From NCBI RefSeq assembly GCF_001437155.1, contig NZ_JQAR01000007.1, positions 1-64,000 on the forward strand: 64,000 bases of DNA. Reading direction: 5' to 3'. This DNA is from Liquorilactobacillus mali. GTDB lineage: Bacteria; Bacillota; Bacilli; Lactobacillales; Lactobacillaceae. The position numbers and the translations under genes were made by a program. A model generated the notes under the pieces. It was not told the origin of the DNA. It did not search any database and saw nothing but the letters and a program-made list of their open reading frames with translations. Shown here in pieces: positions 1 through 9,319 of the stretch (within the stretch, counting starts at the first letter, position 1; each line of letters opens with the position of its first letter).

Positions 1-31
1 AAATTCGGTTTCTCGTCCTATTTGCTTATAC

Positions 32-60
32 AGAGGCTAGTTATGTCACAGCCTCTTTTA
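32..60 (+). terminator. Intrinsic terminator for a plus-strand gene left of the window
   Basis: Inverted repeat AGAGGCT (32-38) / AGCCTCT (50-56) followed on the plus strand by a T-rich run. In the minus direction there is no T-run, so it fits a gene entering from the left and converging on clpB rather than clpB itself. Its right arm resembles two other terminators in the window (24241-24276 and 46974-47012). Confidence 0.6.
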
Positions 61-92
61 TTTATTTTATCTTTATTCAAGAAACGGAGTTA

Positions 93-2690
93 CTATTCCT
101 TAATTTCTGTTGACTCAAAAATCAAGTTATGTTCTTTACCTAACGTAATTGTAACTAACGAATGTGGTAAGATTTTACCTGCAATTATCTCTTTGGCAAG
201 AGGAGTTTCAACGTTATTTGTGATAAATCTCTGAAGCGGTCTTGCTCCATAAGCAGGATCATAACCCTCTTTAGCAATCCACTGTTTAGCCTCATCGCTA
301 ATTTTAAGTTCAACTTCTTGTTCACTCAGTCGACTTGACAATAAATCAATGAACTTGGCCACAATTTCTTCAATTGCCCCAAGGCTCAATGGTGTAAACA
401 TGATGATATCATCGATCCTGTTCAAAAATTCTGGCTTAAAATGCTGCTGTGCCAACTTCATCACTAGCTGTTTGGTCTCAGCAGTGATCTTACCATCACT
501 TGCATTATCCAATAAAATACTTGATCCTAAATTTGAAGTCATGATTATGATGGTATTCTTAAAATCAACAGTTCTTCCTTGACCATCCGTCAAACGCCCA
601 TCATCGAATACCTGCAATAAGATATTAAATACATCTGGATGTGCTTTTTCAACCTCGTCTAGCAAAACAATCGTATACGGATTTCGTCTAACGGCTTCAG
701 TCAGTTGCCCACCTTCTTCATAGCCAACATATCCAGGGGCTGCACCAACCAACCGTGACACAGATTGTTTCTCCATATATTCACTCATATCAATTCTGAC
801 CATATGCTTCTCGGAATCAAACAAATTCTCAGCCAAAGCCTTAGCCAGTTCCGTTTTACCAACTCCTGTTGGGCCGAGAAACATGAATGTGCCAAGTGGC
901 TGATTAGGATCTTGCAACCCAGCACGCGCACGAATAACCGCATTAGCTACTGCATCCACAGCCTCATCCTGTCCAATTACACGTTTATGCAAGACAGTTG
1001 GCAGATTTAAGAGTTTTTCTCTTTCTCCCTGAACTAGCTTTGCAACAGGAATACCCGTCGTTCTGCTGACGACCTGGGCAATTTCGTTCTCAGTTACCGA
1101 TTCTTCAACTAACCAGTTATCAGGCCGTTCAACTTGTTCCAATTCCTTTAACTCTTTTTCAATTTGCGGAATCGTTGCATGCTGCAATTTAGCTGCTAAC
1201 TCTAAATCATAATTATTTTCAGCCTCTTCAAGGTCATGCCTTGCTTTATCCAATTCAGCCTTTTTGCTGCTGACTTTCTGGATATCTTCTTTCTCATTTT
1301 CCCAACGCATTTTCAATGTATTGGCTTTTTCACGCGTCTCCGCTAACTCACTTTGTAATTCTGCCAGTCTTTTTTTAGATGCTGCATCTGATTCTTTCTT
1401 CAATGCAGCCTCTTCAACTTCCTGTCTCATTAACAGACGCGTCACCTGATCAAGCTCAGTTGGCATTGAATTCATTTCAACTCTAATTGTTGCACATGCT
1501 TCATCTACAAGGTCAATTGCCTTATCAGGTAAATAACGATCTGTTACATAGCGATTTGATAGTGTAGCGGCAGCTACGAGTGCATTATCATGAATTCTAA
1601 CGCCATGATGAATCTCAAAACGTTCACGCAGCCCACGTAAAATTGAAATTGTATCTTCAACAGACGGTTCTTGCACCAAAACTTTTTGGAAACGACGTTC
1701 AAGCGCCTTATCTTTTTCCATATATTCTCGGTATTCATCTAGAGTAGTTGCACCAATTAAATGCAGCTCACCTCGCGCAAGCATGGGTTTTAATAGGTTA
1801 CCAGCATCCATACTTCCTTCGGTCTTTCCTGCACCAACGATGTTATGAATCTCATCAATAAAGAGAATAATCTGGCCTTCACTCTTAGTAACCTCTTTCA
1901 AGACAGACTTAAGACGCTCTTCAAATTCACCACGATATTTTGCTCCAGCGATCAATGCTCCCATATCTAAAGAAAAAATCTTCTTGTCCTTTAAGTTATC
2001 TGGGATATCCTTGCGTACAATTCTTTGTGCCAAACCTTCAATAATCGCCGTCTTACCGACACCAGGTTCACCAATCAACACAGGATTATTCTTTGTTTTG
2101 CGTGATAAGATCCTAACAACATCCCGAATTTCCTCATCACGTCCAATAACTGGATCTTGTTTGCCGCTTCTAACTTGTTTTACAAGATCAATACCATATT
2201 TTTCTAAAGCCTTATAATTTTCTTCCTGATTTTTTGATGTCACTCTTTCTCCTCCCCGCAAGTCATCGATCGTTTCTTTTAATTTTTTCTCTGTCAATCC
2301 TTGCTTTTCAAGATAAACCTTTAATGGGTGATTCTTAAGCTTCATAAGCGCTAAAATCACTGTATCTAAGGCAATATACTCATCGCCTTGCTTTTGTCTT
2401 AGCTGTTCTGCCTCTTGTATTAATCTGGCTAAATTCTGACTAAAGTTTTGACCATATGAAACTTGTCCTTCAACAACTGAAATTTTATCCAGCTGCTCAT
2501 CAATCTCTTTTTCAAACAAACCCACATTAATTCCAGTTCGCTGAAAAAGATCAGCTCCAAACTCACCAGGTTGTATAATCACTTTGAAAAATTCTGGAAT
2601 ATCAATTTCTTGATGATGTCTAGTTATAGCTACTTGTTGTGCCTCAGCAATCGCTGACTGAACAGCACTTGTTAATCGATCTTCTGGCAT
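93..2690 (-). CDS. clpB: ATP-dependent disaggregase ClpB
   Basis: Hsp100 AAA+ chaperone that, in the known family, works as a hexamer with DnaK-DnaJ-GrpE to pull apart aggregated cytosolic protein. Visible layout (numbering from the upstream GTG): Clp-N repeats about 1-145, first Walker A GEPGVGKT near 210, Walker B ending DE near 282, charged middle coiled coil about 410-530, second Walker A GPTGVGKT near 609 and Walker [10 protein letters not shown] near 679. The length of about 865 residues is usual for ClpB. An upstream GTG at 2699 is possible, but the ATG at 2690 has GGAG eight bases before it and is preferred. It follows pepT on the same strand with its own promoter inside the pepT end. 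No CIRCE or CtsR heptad (GGTCAAA) is seen upstream. Confidence 0.97.
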   Translation of the reverse strand: MPEDRLTSAVQSAIAEAQQVAITRHHQEIDIPEFFKVIIQPGEFGADLFQRTGINVGLFEKEIDEQLDKISVVEGQVSYGQNFSQNLARLIQEAEQLRQKQGDEYIALDTVILALMKLKNHPLKVYLEKQGLTEKKLKETIDDLRGGERVTSKNQEENYKALEKYGIDLVKQVRSGKQDPVIGRDEEIRDVVRILSRKTKNNPVLIGEPGVGKTAIIEGLAQRIVRKDIPDNLKDKKIFSLDMGALIAGAKYRGEFEERLKSVLKEVTKSEGQIILFIDEIHNIVGAGKTEGSMDAGNLLKPMLARGELHLIGATTLDEYREYMEKDKALERRFQKVLVQEPSVEDTISILRGLRERFEIHHGVRIHDNALVAAATLSNRYVTDRYLPDKAIDLVDEACATIRVEMNSMPTELDQVTRLLMRQEVEEAALKKESDAASKKRLAELQSELAETREKANTLKMRWENEKEDIQKVSSKKAELDKARHDLEEAENNYDLELAAKLQHATIPQIEKELKELEQVERPDNWLVEESVTENEIAQVVSRTTGIPVAKLVQGEREKLLNLPTVLHKRVIGQDEAVDAVANAVIRARAGLQDPNQPLGTFMFLGPTGVGKTELAKALAENLFDSEKHMVRIDMSEYMEKQSVSRLVGAAPGYVGYEEGGQLTEAVRRNPYTIVLLDEVEKAHPDVFNILLQVFDDGRLTDGQGRTVDFKNTIIIMTSNLGSSILLDNASDGKITAETKQLVMKLAQQHFKPEFLNRIDDIIMFTPLSLGAIEEIVAKFIDLLSSRLSEQEVELKISDEAKQWIAKEGYDPAYGARPLQRFITNNVETPLAKEIIAGKILPHSLVTITLGKEHNLIFESTEIKE

Positions 2691-2720
2691 AAACTTCACT
2701 CCATTTCATCTTTTTACTCA

Positions 2721-2755
2721 CAAAATAAAACCGATTGAATAGTTACTTCAATCGG
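2721..2755 (-). terminator. Terminator-like hairpin in the clpB leader
   Basis: Stem CCGATTGA / TCAATCGG (2731-2755), then TTTTATTTT in the minus direction (2730-2722). It lies downstream of the best clpB promoter and upstream of the clpB ribosome binding site, so it may end pepT transcripts and also attenuate clpB. A second, imperfect hairpin (2769-2788, GTGTT/AACAC) precedes it. Confidence 0.6.
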
Positions 2756-2802
2756 CGTTTGTTTCTTTGGGTGTTCATAAAACACGCCTTTGTTCTACTA
2801 TT

Positions 2803-2831
2803 ATTATAATACGAACATAGGTTTGTGTTAA
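2803..2831 (-). promoter_or_regulatory. Probable sigma-A promoter of clpB
   Basis: Minus strand TTAACA (2831-2826), 17-base spacer, TATAAT (2808-2803). The -35 box overlaps the stop codon of pepT. This gives a clpB leader of roughly 100 bases containing two hairpins. Confidence 0.65.
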
Positions 2832-4075
2832 CTGTTTTGCTCACTAGTTAATTTAATAATTTCGAGAATTACATCCGTGGCTTTTTCCATAACTTGAACT
2901 GAAACATACTCGAAGCGTGAGTGCATATTCTCACCTCCGGCAAATAAATTTGGTGTCGGTAATCCCATAAATGAAATCTTAGAACCATCTGTCCCCCCGC
3001 GTACGGGATAAATTACAGGTGTGATATCCAAATTATTCATTGCTAATTTAGCAAGCTCAACTACAGTCATATCTTTTTCGATCACTTCACGCATATTATA
3101 GTACTGATCATTTAAATCTAAAATAAGTCTTGGCTCTGAAAATTGTACATTCATTTTGTTAATTATTTCTTTAAATAGTTCTTTCCTAGCCTCAAACTTT
3201 GCACGATCATGATCTCTTATAATATATGCCATTTGAGCTTCATCAACTGTCCCATCTAACTGCAATAAATGGAAAAAGCCTTGACGTCCTTCAGTTTTTT
3301 CAGGAACTTCGTCTTGTGGTAATTGATTATGAAAGTCAATCGCAAGCTGCAATGCATTGATCATTACGTTCTTAGCCGTGGCCGGATGAACATTTTTACC
3401 GATAATCTTTATTTTTGCAGCAGCAGCATTGAATGTTTCATATTCAAGTTCTCCCAACGGGCCACCATCAACAGTATAAGCAATATCAGCACCAAAACCT
3501 GCAACATCAAAATGGGCAGCCCCTGTTCCGATTTCCTCATCAGGCCCTATTCCCACTTCAATTTCACCATGTTTGATCTCTGGATGACTAACTAGGTATT
3601 CAACTGCTGTGATTATCTCGGCAACTCCTGCCTTGTCATCAGCACCTAATAATGTGCTTCCGTCAGTTGTAATCAAATCATGACCTTTATATTTTTTCAA
3701 ATTTGGAAAATCTTTGGGATCAAGTGTTAATGTGCCAGCCTTATCTAACTTAATTACGGACTCCCCATCATAGTTTTTTTGAAGTTGTGGAGAAACATTC
3801 TTTGCATTGAAATCCGCAGTATCCATATGGGCAATAAACCCAAGCCTTTTGACATCTTTATTTTTTATATTAGCTGGTAAAGTCGCAAATACGTATCCAT
3901 CTTTAGCAGAGATTCTAACATTTTCTAATCCAAGATTTTTCAATTCTTTTGCAATGTCCTTTGCAAATTCCACCTGTGTTGAGGTTGATGGAACAGTCGT
4001 TGAGTTCTCATCAGAACGAGTTTCTTTTTTAACATATTCTATAAATCTTGGAACCAACTTTTCATACTTTGCCAT
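2828..4075 (-). CDS. pepT: Tripeptidase T (M20B metallopeptidase)
   Basis: Cytosolic aminotripeptidase that removes the N-terminal residue from tripeptides; in lactic acid bacteria it is part of the final breakdown of imported peptides. Visible signs are the M20 metal-site motif AHMDTAD (His83, Asp85), the second metal motif around GADDKAG near 140-150, the [10 protein letters not shown] segment with the catalytic Glu, and HSRFEYVS near the C-terminus. At 415 residues it has the normal PepT length. ATG start with GGAG nine bases upstream. The downstream clpB promoter overlaps its stop codon, and nif3 ends 15 bases upstream, so pepT probably belongs to the trmK-nif3-pepT transcription unit. 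Confidence 0.96.
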   Translation of the reverse strand: MAKYEKLVPRFIEYVKKETRSDENSTTVPSTSTQVEFAKDIAKELKNLGLENVRISAKDGYVFATLPANIKNKDVKRLGFIAHMDTADFNAKNVSPQLQKNYDGESVIKLDKAGTLTLDPKDFPNLKKYKGHDLITTDGSTLLGADDKAGVAEIITAVEYLVSHPEIKHGEIEVGIGPDEEIGTGAAHFDVAGFGADIAYTVDGGPLGELEYETFNAAAAKIKIIGKNVHPATAKNVMINALQLAIDFHNQLPQDEVPEKTEGRQGFFHLLQLDGTVDEAQMAYIIRDHDRAKFEARKELFKEIINKMNVQFSEPRLILDLNDQYYNMREVIEKDMTVVELAKLAMNNLDITPVIYPVRGGTDGSKISFMGLPTPNLFAGGENMHSRFEYVSVQVMEKATDVILEIIKLTSEQNS

Positions 4076-4090
4076 TAATAACTTCTCCTT

Positions 4091-5206
4091 TTATATAAAC
4101 ATGAATGGATCCGTATTTATCTCAGATTGCATTACCTCAATCTGCCATCCATATTCATTATTCCATTTCTTGAATAAGCGCTGCAACTGTGGCTTGCAAA
4201 CTTGTTCAATATGGTGACCTGGGTCCATTGCCGTTAACCCACTTGCAATTATATCATGCCCTGTATGATAAGAAATATCACCAGTTACATAAACATCTGC
4301 TTTCTTCCGCAAAGCATCGGTGTAAAATTGACCACCACTTCCACCCAGAATTGCTATTCTTTTGATTTCTCGTGTCGGATCTGCTGTTACTACCCGCAAA
4401 TGCGCAACTTTGAATTTTGTCTTGCAATACTCAGCAAATTCACTGATAGTCATTGCATCTTTTAGGTTACCAACTCTCCCCATCCCATACTTAACTCCAC
4501 TTTCCATAATGGGAAACAAATCAAATGCCGGTTCCTCATAAGGATGAACTGCTCTCATTGTCCTCATTATTTTAGACAGTAAACTGTAGGGGAAAACAAC
4601 TTCTATTTTATCCTCAGAAACTTCCGTTGGCTCTAATAAATTACCAATAGTTGGATTAGCATCAGCTTGCGGTGTAAATCTTCCAGTTCCGCTGATTGTA
4701 TAAGAACAATCCCGATATTCTCCGATCGTTCCGGCCCCTGCCTCTGTCAGTGCATTTCTAACAGTTTCAGCAGAATCTTTAGGAACAAAGACTGCAAGTT
4801 TTAATAGACGTTCTTCGCGCTGCGGTAGAAGAATTTCAGTGCCTGTTAGTTCAAGCAAACCCGCGAGCCAATCATTCATTCCACCATTTGCATTGTCAAG
4901 GTTAGTATGTGCTGCGTAAACTGTAATGCCATGTTTGATTAACTCTGAATACATTTTATTTTGCGGAACGGCTAAGTCGAATTTTTTTATTGGCCGAAAA
5001 AGTGCAGGATGATGTGCAAAAATAAAATCAACATTGTTTTTAATTGCTTCAGCAACAACTTCTGGTCGAACATCCAACGTCACCATTAATTTGTGGACAT
5101 CTTGTTGCATACTACCCAATTGAAGACCGACCGGATCTCCTTTTTCTGCCCAGCTTTGTGGTGCGAATTGTTCGAAGCGTGCAACTATTTCACTAACATC
5201 AGTCAT
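4091..5206 (-). CDS. Nif3-like dinuclear metal-centre protein (YqfO type)
   Basis: NIF3/YbgI family, a toroidal hexamer with two metals per subunit; the molecular role is unsettled, although some annotations call it a GTP cyclohydrolase I type 2 homologue. The sequence shows the metal motifs AHHPALF (about 65-71), HTNLDNANGG (about 100-110) and the C-terminal TGDISYHTGHD plus DPGHHIEQ. At 371 residues it is the long YqfO form, with the extra central domain between the two halves. The ATG overlaps the end of trmK by 8 bases, implying translational coupling, and this trmK-nif3 pairing is widespread in Firmicutes. Confidence 0.92.
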   Translation of the reverse strand: MTDVSEIVARFEQFAPQSWAEKGDPVGLQLGSMQQDVHKLMVTLDVRPEVVAEAIKNNVDFIFAHHPALFRPIKKFDLAVPQNKMYSELIKHGITVYAAHTNLDNANGGMNDWLAGLLELTGTEILLPQREERLLKLAVFVPKDSAETVRNALTEAGAGTIGEYRDCSYTISGTGRFTPQADANPTIGNLLEPTEVSEDKIEVVFPYSLLSKIMRTMRAVHPYEEPAFDLFPIMESGVKYGMGRVGNLKDAMTISEFAEYCKTKFKVAHLRVVTADPTREIKRIAILGGSGGQFYTDALRKKADVYVTGDISYHTGHDIIASGLTAMDPGHHIEQVCKPQLQRLFKKWNNEYGWQIEVMQSEINTDPFMFI

Positions 5207-5897
5207 CTAATATTCCTTCTATCCGTTTAATCTTTGCTAACATTTTTTGTTCTTGTGCAACTGGAAACTCTCTTGCTTTTTTCATTTCTTCGAGAACATA
5301 TTTGATTTTCTGCAATTCTTCTTGCCATTTAGCAACAAACACCTTATTTTTTTGCTGTCGTAAAAAAGGTCCAAATTCCAAATCCTCTGCTGATAACTCA
5401 AAGGCGTTCTTATCGTACTTGGCAACAATTATCTCATAAATATGATGATCTTCTGATAAGATTTCTTCGGCAACGATCCTGTAACTATTAGTTAAGAGCC
5501 AGTTACGAACCTGTTTTTCGCCAACATTCGGTTGTAAAATCAGTAATGGGTGATTAGCCAATTTTGACTGTCCTTCTTCAAGAATCTCACTAATCAAAGG
5601 GCCTCCCATTCCACAAATTGTGATCACATTGATGTTGTCTTCAATATTGATAGCTGCTAGTCCGTCAGCATGACGAACCTTAATCAGATTATTCAATCCT
5701 TCTTTTTTTATTTCATTGACAGCATTCTGATATGGTCCTTCAACCACCTCACCAGCAATTGCAAAAGCAAGTTGGTTATTCAATCCAAGATATGCCGGCA
5801 AATAAGCATGATCAGATCCAATGTCAGCCAGTCTTGCATCCTCAGGTACATATGAGGCAATCCTCAAAAGTCGCTGTGATAAATGTCTTGCGTCCAT
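5199..5897 (-). CDS. trmK: tRNA (adenine(22)-N1)-methyltransferase TrmK
   Basis: SAM-dependent Rossmann-fold methyltransferase making m1A22 in the tRNA D-arm (established for B. subtilis YqfN). The SAM motif ADIGSDHAYLP lies at about 23-33, the ICGMGG motif follows near 95-100, and the C-terminus is a helical, Lys-rich coiled-coil tail, as in the family. The ATG at 5897 is chosen because AGGAG sits eight bases upstream; an in-frame GTG at 5906 is less well placed. It heads trmK-nif3-pepT. In many Firmicutes it follows rpoD directly, whereas here a sulfur/nucleoside block separates them. Confidence 0.93.
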   Translation of the reverse strand: MDARHLSQRLLRIASYVPEDARLADIGSDHAYLPAYLGLNNQLAFAIAGEVVEGPYQNAVNEIKKEGLNNLIKVRHADGLAAINIEDNINVITICGMGGPLISEILEEGQSKLANHPLLILQPNVGEKQVRNWLLTNSYRIVAEEILSEDHHIYEIIVAKYDKNAFELSAEDLEFGPFLRQQKNKVFVAKWQEELQKIKYVLEEMKKAREFPVAQEQKMLAKIKRIEGILDD

Positions 5898-5971
5898 TAA
5901 AAACACTCCTTCTTATAACTAAAGTATAGCGAAAATTCAGTAATAAAAAAAGATGAAAGAAAATGATATTT

Positions 5972-6017
5972 TGTGCAAAAAAAGACTGCCTTAAACAATT
6001 GTCTCGTCGCAGTCTTT
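5972..6017 (-). terminator. Intrinsic terminator after the nucleoside phosphorylase gene
   Basis: Stem AAAGACTGC (minus, 6017-6009) / GCAGTCTTT (5989-5981) with a 19-base loop region, then a continuing U-run in the minus direction. It lies about 105 bases past the phosphorylase stop and before trmK, closing the cysK-like/metB-like/phosphorylase block. Confidence 0.75.
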
Positions 6018-6121
6018 ACAATGAATTAATTCAAAAATTAAGTTTTAACCTATTCTCTTTGTTTATTCCATATATCGAAATTTTACTGATCTTCTCTGCA
6101 TCCTCTTTGTAAGTACACTGA

Positions 6122-6892
6122 TTATTTCAGTCTAATCCCAATCTCAAGTGCCAACTCAAAAAAGTCATAAACTGATGGAGCCTGTGCACGTTCATCACTT
6201 CTCCTATCCCAAACACCCGTTTCAATGTTCAAATGATCCGCTGTGTAAAAAAACTGATAAACGTTTTTATGCCGATAATGCGCCCAAGCAGCAACAGCCG
6301 AAGCTTCCATATCAACAACCGAGCAGCCCATCGCAATTCTTTCTTTTGCTTTTTCTGGCGTTTCACGGAAGAAAGCATCTGTCGTCCAGGTTTTAGCAGT
6401 CGTATAGCTAACATTCAATTCATCAAGAATTTTTATCAATTTCGCGACTGAGTTTGGATTCATCTGTATTTCATCACTCGCAGGTACATAGTGAAAGCTA
6501 GTTCCTTCATCCCTGATTGCACTAGTTGGAATAATTAGTTGATGTGCGGCAATATTTTTGTCCAAGACACCGCATGTCCCAAACAAAATCACATTTTCAA
6601 TTCCACCGGACATCAATTCTTCCAATCTGCCAATTAAAGCCGGAGCACCCAAGTCAGCACCTGCAATGGTAAACTTTTGCATGCCGCACTCATAACTTCC
6701 AATTACTGCATCTTGGACAATACTATGTTGAACACCAATTTCTTGATATCTTGGATCTTGGGTTATTTGCCAATTTATGTCCTTATCAAATGGCATAATC
6801 AATGTCTTGGGTAAAATCGGCACTGCCTTTTCTAAATCACTTTCCCAAGGTGTAATTATTCCTTCACTAGCATCAAAATTTTCCAACAACAT
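6122..6892 (-). CDS. Nucleoside phosphorylase (PNP/UDP family)
   Basis: Phosphorolytic cleavage of a nucleoside to base plus (deoxy)ribose-1-phosphate is the family reaction; the substrate cannot be fixed from sequence. Family signs are the Gly-rich GAPALIGRLEEL segment (about 81-92), the ILFGTCGVL strand (about 102-110) and the late CSVVDMEASAVAAW motif (about 190-203) with the ribose-binding Met-Glu pair. At 256 residues it is normal for uridine phosphorylase-like members. ATG start with a G-rich site (GGGG) nine bases upstream. It is the last gene before a strong terminator and lies 77 bases after the transsulfuration gene, so it may be read through from that operon. Confidence 0.85.
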   Translation of the reverse strand: MLLENFDASEGIITPWESDLEKAVPILPKTLIMPFDKDINWQITQDPRYQEIGVQHSIVQDAVIGSYECGMQKFTIAGADLGAPALIGRLEELMSGGIENVILFGTCGVLDKNIAAHQLIIPTSAIRDEGTSFHYVPASDEIQMNPNSVAKLIKILDELNVSYTTAKTWTTDAFFRETPEKAKERIAMGCSVVDMEASAVAAWAHYRHKNVYQFFYTADHLNIETGVWDRRSDERAQAPSVYDFFELALEIGIRLK

Positions 6893-6969
6893 AGTATAAC
6901 CCCCACAACAGAACTAATTATTCAGTTGATGGTAACACAAATCCTAGTTGTTAACAATATCGATGAATA

Positions 6970-8115
6970 TTACTTTGCAGCAGCATTTAACCCTCTTTGC
7001 AAATCATTTAGTAAATCTTCGGCCTGCTCAATTCCCACAGATAGTCGAATCAACTCATTTGAAATCCCATTTTCCAGCCGAATTTTCTCTGGTATGGAAC
7101 CATGCGTCATTATTGCTGGGACCTCGACCAAGCTTTCAACTGAACCAAGACTCTCAGCAAGCGTGATCAATTGCAGCGATTCAATAAATTTCTTAACCGA
7201 AAGTCCTTTTTTTAGTTCAAAAGAAAGCATCCCGCCAAATCCATTCATTTGGCTCTTGACTACTGCAAAATCTGCAGAGGTTTCATCACCAGGATAATAA
7301 ATTTTTGCAACTCGATCATCATCTTTTAAAAATTGGTAAATTGCTTCAGCATTGCGCTGATGAGCATCCATTCTAACTGCCAAGGTCTTAATCCCACGCT
7401 GCAGCAACCAACTATCCTGCGGTCCTAAAATTCCACCAATTGCATTTTGCAAGTAACCTACCTGCTCTGCTAGATCCTGATTATTGACTACCACTAAGCC
7501 AGCTATCAAATCACTATGTCCTCCCAAATACTTGGAGGCACTATGCACAACAATATCTGCACCCAAGTCTAGTGGACGCTGAATGTATGGTGTCGCGAAA
7601 GTATTATCAACAATTGTCAATAAATCATTTTTTTTTGCTAATTGCGATACTTTCTTGATATCAGTAATTCGCATCAAAGGGTTCGTTGGTGTCTCAAGAT
7701 AAATTGCTTTCGTGTTCTCTTTAATAGCTGCGGTAACCTCTGCAATATTTCGTGTATCAACTGTTGTGAATGTTAAGCCAAGCCTTGTCAAAACTGTATT
7801 AATTAGTCTGAAGGTTCCACCATAAACATCGTTACCTACGATGATATGATCACCTGCTGAAAAAAGTGTAAATACGGTGTGTATTGCAGCCGAACCTGAT
7901 GCAAAAGCAAAAGCCGCGGTTCCATTTTCCAGATCACGAACCAAGCCTTCAACAGCTTCTCTAGTGGGATTACCCGTCCTTGAATATTCATAAGCCGGTG
8001 TCCCACCTAATTCTTTTTGTGCGTACGTTGATGTTTGATAAATAGGTACAGTAACTGCGCCTGTTGCTTTGTCTTGACTGATTCCACCATGGATCAACTT
8101 TGTATTAAATTTCAT
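6970..8115 (-). CDS. PLP-dependent transsulfuration enzyme (cystathionine gamma-lyase/synthase family)
   Basis: Cys/Met metabolism PLP family, 381 residues. Visible: YSRTGNPTR (about 44-52), the FASGSAA phosphate-binding segment (about 71-77), ETPTNP (141-146), VDNTFATP (169-176) and the Schiff-base lysine in SASKYLGGH (Lys195). Members either cleave cystathionine to cysteine, oxobutanoate and ammonia, or make cystathionine from an acylated homoserine and cysteine; motifs alone do not separate these. It lies 15 bases after the cysteine synthase-like gene, the arrangement of mccA-mccB/cysK2-ctl reverse transsulfuration pairs, so a lyase role (MccB-like) is my inference. No cysE is adjacent. 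Confidence 0.9.
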   Translation of the reverse strand: MKFNTKLIHGGISQDKATGAVTVPIYQTSTYAQKELGGTPAYEYSRTGNPTREAVEGLVRDLENGTAAFAFASGSAAIHTVFTLFSAGDHIIVGNDVYGGTFRLINTVLTRLGLTFTTVDTRNIAEVTAAIKENTKAIYLETPTNPLMRITDIKKVSQLAKKNDLLTIVDNTFATPYIQRPLDLGADIVVHSASKYLGGHSDLIAGLVVVNNQDLAEQVGYLQNAIGGILGPQDSWLLQRGIKTLAVRMDAHQRNAEAIYQFLKDDDRVAKIYYPGDETSADFAVVKSQMNGFGGMLSFELKKGLSVKKFIESLQLITLAESLGSVESLVEVPAIMTHGSIPEKIRLENGISNELIRLSVGIEQAEDLLNDLQRGLNAAAK

Positions 8116-8130
8116 TTTTATTAACTCCCT

Positions 8131-9048
8131 TTAATCGTATATTTTTTGGCTTAAATAACGCTCACTGCTATCTGGAAAAACTGTTACGATGTTACTGCCA
8201 GTTGGTAATTTTTCAGCTAATTTCAAGCTGGCTGCTAATGCCGCACCGCTTGAACTTCCAGCAAAGATACCATAGTCTTTTGCAAGTTTCTTAACTAATT
8301 CAAATGCTTCTTGATCGCTAATTGTATAAATATAGTCAAGATTATTTTTTTCAAGAAATGGTGGAATAAACTCGACCCCGATTCCTTCAGTCCGATGAGC
8401 ATGTTTTGGCCCACCATTTAAAATCGAGCCTTCGGGTTCAACAATGGCCGTTTTGATATTCTTGTTTTGTTCTTTGAAATATCTTGCCATACCAACGAAT
8501 GTTCCACCACTACCAGCGCCGGCAACAAAACCATTGATCTGTAAATCATTGTTTTTCATTTCAGTATAAATCTCTGGGGCAATACTATGATAATAGGCAT
8601 CTGGGTTATCCAAGTTTTCAAATTGCATGGGAACATAGCTGTCTTCAGTACTTGCCTCTAATTCTCTTGCCTTTTTGATTGCACCTACAATACCATCTTC
8701 GCTGGATGTATGTACGATCTTCGCCCCAAGAGCTCGCATCAGTGTCTGTTTTTCTTGGCTGAATTTTTCCGGAACAACAAGTATAGTTCTCATTCCATAA
8801 TGTGATGCTGCCATTGCAACGCCAATACCGGTATTACCAGCAGTTGGTTCGATTACTGTCATTCCCTTTTTTAACTTATTCTCCTTGATTGCCTGTTCAA
8901 TCATATAAAAACCAAGCCGATCCTTAATACTTCCCCCTGGATTAGTTGACTCAATTTTTGCAAAAATATGAGAATCGTTAGCAACATTGATGTTTAGTTC
9001 CAAAAGCGGGGTATTTCCTACTAATTCTTCAACAGTATGATAAATCAT
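8131..9048 (-). CDS. Cysteine synthase / cystathionine beta-synthase-like enzyme (MccA type)
   Basis: Fold type II PLP enzyme, 305 residues. The PLP lysine is Lys42 in NPGGSIKDR, the phosphate loop is PTAGNTGIG (68-76) and the PLP-phosphate loop is GAGSGGT near 180. TAGNTG and GSGGT, with [12 protein letters not shown] further on, resemble O-acetylserine-dependent cystathionine beta-synthases (MccA) more than classical CysK; this reading is from memory of the families and is not decisive. ATG start with AGGAGG at 9060-9055. It is the first gene of a probable operon with the downstream transsulfuration gene and is preceded by a structured leader ending in an intrinsic terminator, suggesting attenuation by a sulfur amino-acid signal. 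Confidence 0.9.
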   Translation of the reverse strand: MIYHTVEELVGNTPLLELNINVANDSHIFAKIESTNPGGSIKDRLGFYMIEQAIKENKLKKGMTVIEPTAGNTGIGVAMAASHYGMRTILVVPEKFSQEKQTLMRALGAKIVHTSSEDGIVGAIKKARELEASTEDSYVPMQFENLDNPDAYYHSIAPEIYTEMKNNDLQINGFVAGAGSGGTFVGMARYFKEQNKNIKTAIVEPEGSILNGGPKHAHRTEGIGVEFIPPFLEKNNLDYIYTISDQEAFELVKKLAKDYGIFAGSSSGAALAASLKLAEKLPTGSNIVTVFPDSSERYLSQKIYD

Positions 9049-9070
9049 CGTAAATCCTCCTTATTTTTTG

Positions 9071-9107
9071 AAAAGAAAAAGGCACGAATCTTTATAAGAT
9101 TCGCGCC
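9071..9107 (-). terminator. Intrinsic terminator in the cysK-like leader
   Basis: Minus-strand stem of 12 pairs with one G-U: GGCGCGAATCTT (9107-9096) / AAGATTCGTGCC (9092-9081), then UUUUUCUUUU. It sits only 22 bases before the ribosome binding site of the cysteine gene and well downstream of the predicted promoter, the usual position of an attenuator. The 3' arm can alternatively pair with an upstream copy of GAATCTTT (9165-9158). Confidence 0.85.
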
Positions 9108-9276
9108 TCAGCCTGGAAAGCTCTTCAAATGGAATTTTTCTTAACTCAATCTACAAAAAAGATTCCAACCCAAAGTAGCCGTTTCATCCACACTAACACG
9201 CGGAATGAGACAGCAACATGCGTTATTCACTTTTTTAAAGTTAAGTGCAACCATCTGTCAAACCTCTTTTCTTGAT
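9081..9276 (-). promoter_or_regulatory. Structured 5' leader of the cysteine operon (candidate attenuator or riboswitch)
   Basis: About 190 bases between a predicted start near 9276 and the terminator at 9081. On the minus strand I see a GACAG/CTGTC closing helix containing CACTT/AAGTG; a hairpin TCAT-CCGC / GTGG-ATGA; and a GAATCTTT (9165-9158) perfectly complementary to the 3' arm of the terminator, which gives an antiterminator, while AATCT/AGATT nearby can form a competing local hairpin. It lacks the canonical T-box GGTGGNACCGCG and an S-box signature. A degenerate T-box reading (TTGGAATC bulge, UGC at 9249-9247) is possible but weak. Confidence 0.55.
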
Positions 9277-9283
9277 AAATTGA

Positions 9284-9312
9284 ATAATAAACCATTTGTT
9301 TCTAAAAAGCAA
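9284..9312 (-). promoter_or_regulatory. Probable promoter of the cysK-like operon
   Basis: Minus strand TTGCTT (9312-9307), 17-base spacer, TATTAT (9289-9284), directly after the rpoD stop codon. An alternative TTGACA at 9264-9259 has only a poor -10 (TTAAAA). Confidence 0.55.
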
Positions 9313-9319
9313 GTATATT

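Noticed and set aside
3807-4217. Plus-strand open frame of 136 codons over the pepT start
   Set aside because: It lies across pepT and nif3 coding sequence, with no promoter or ribosome site.
6926-7297. Plus-strand open frame of 123 codons starting between two minus-strand genes
   Set aside because: Nearly all of it lies antisense to the transsulfuration gene, whose PLP-family sequence is certain.
9081-9276. Calling the cysteine leader a T-box outright
   Set aside because: The conserved GGTGGNACCGCG element seen in the other two leaders is missing, and the distance between the possible UGC specifier and the bulge-like sequence is short.
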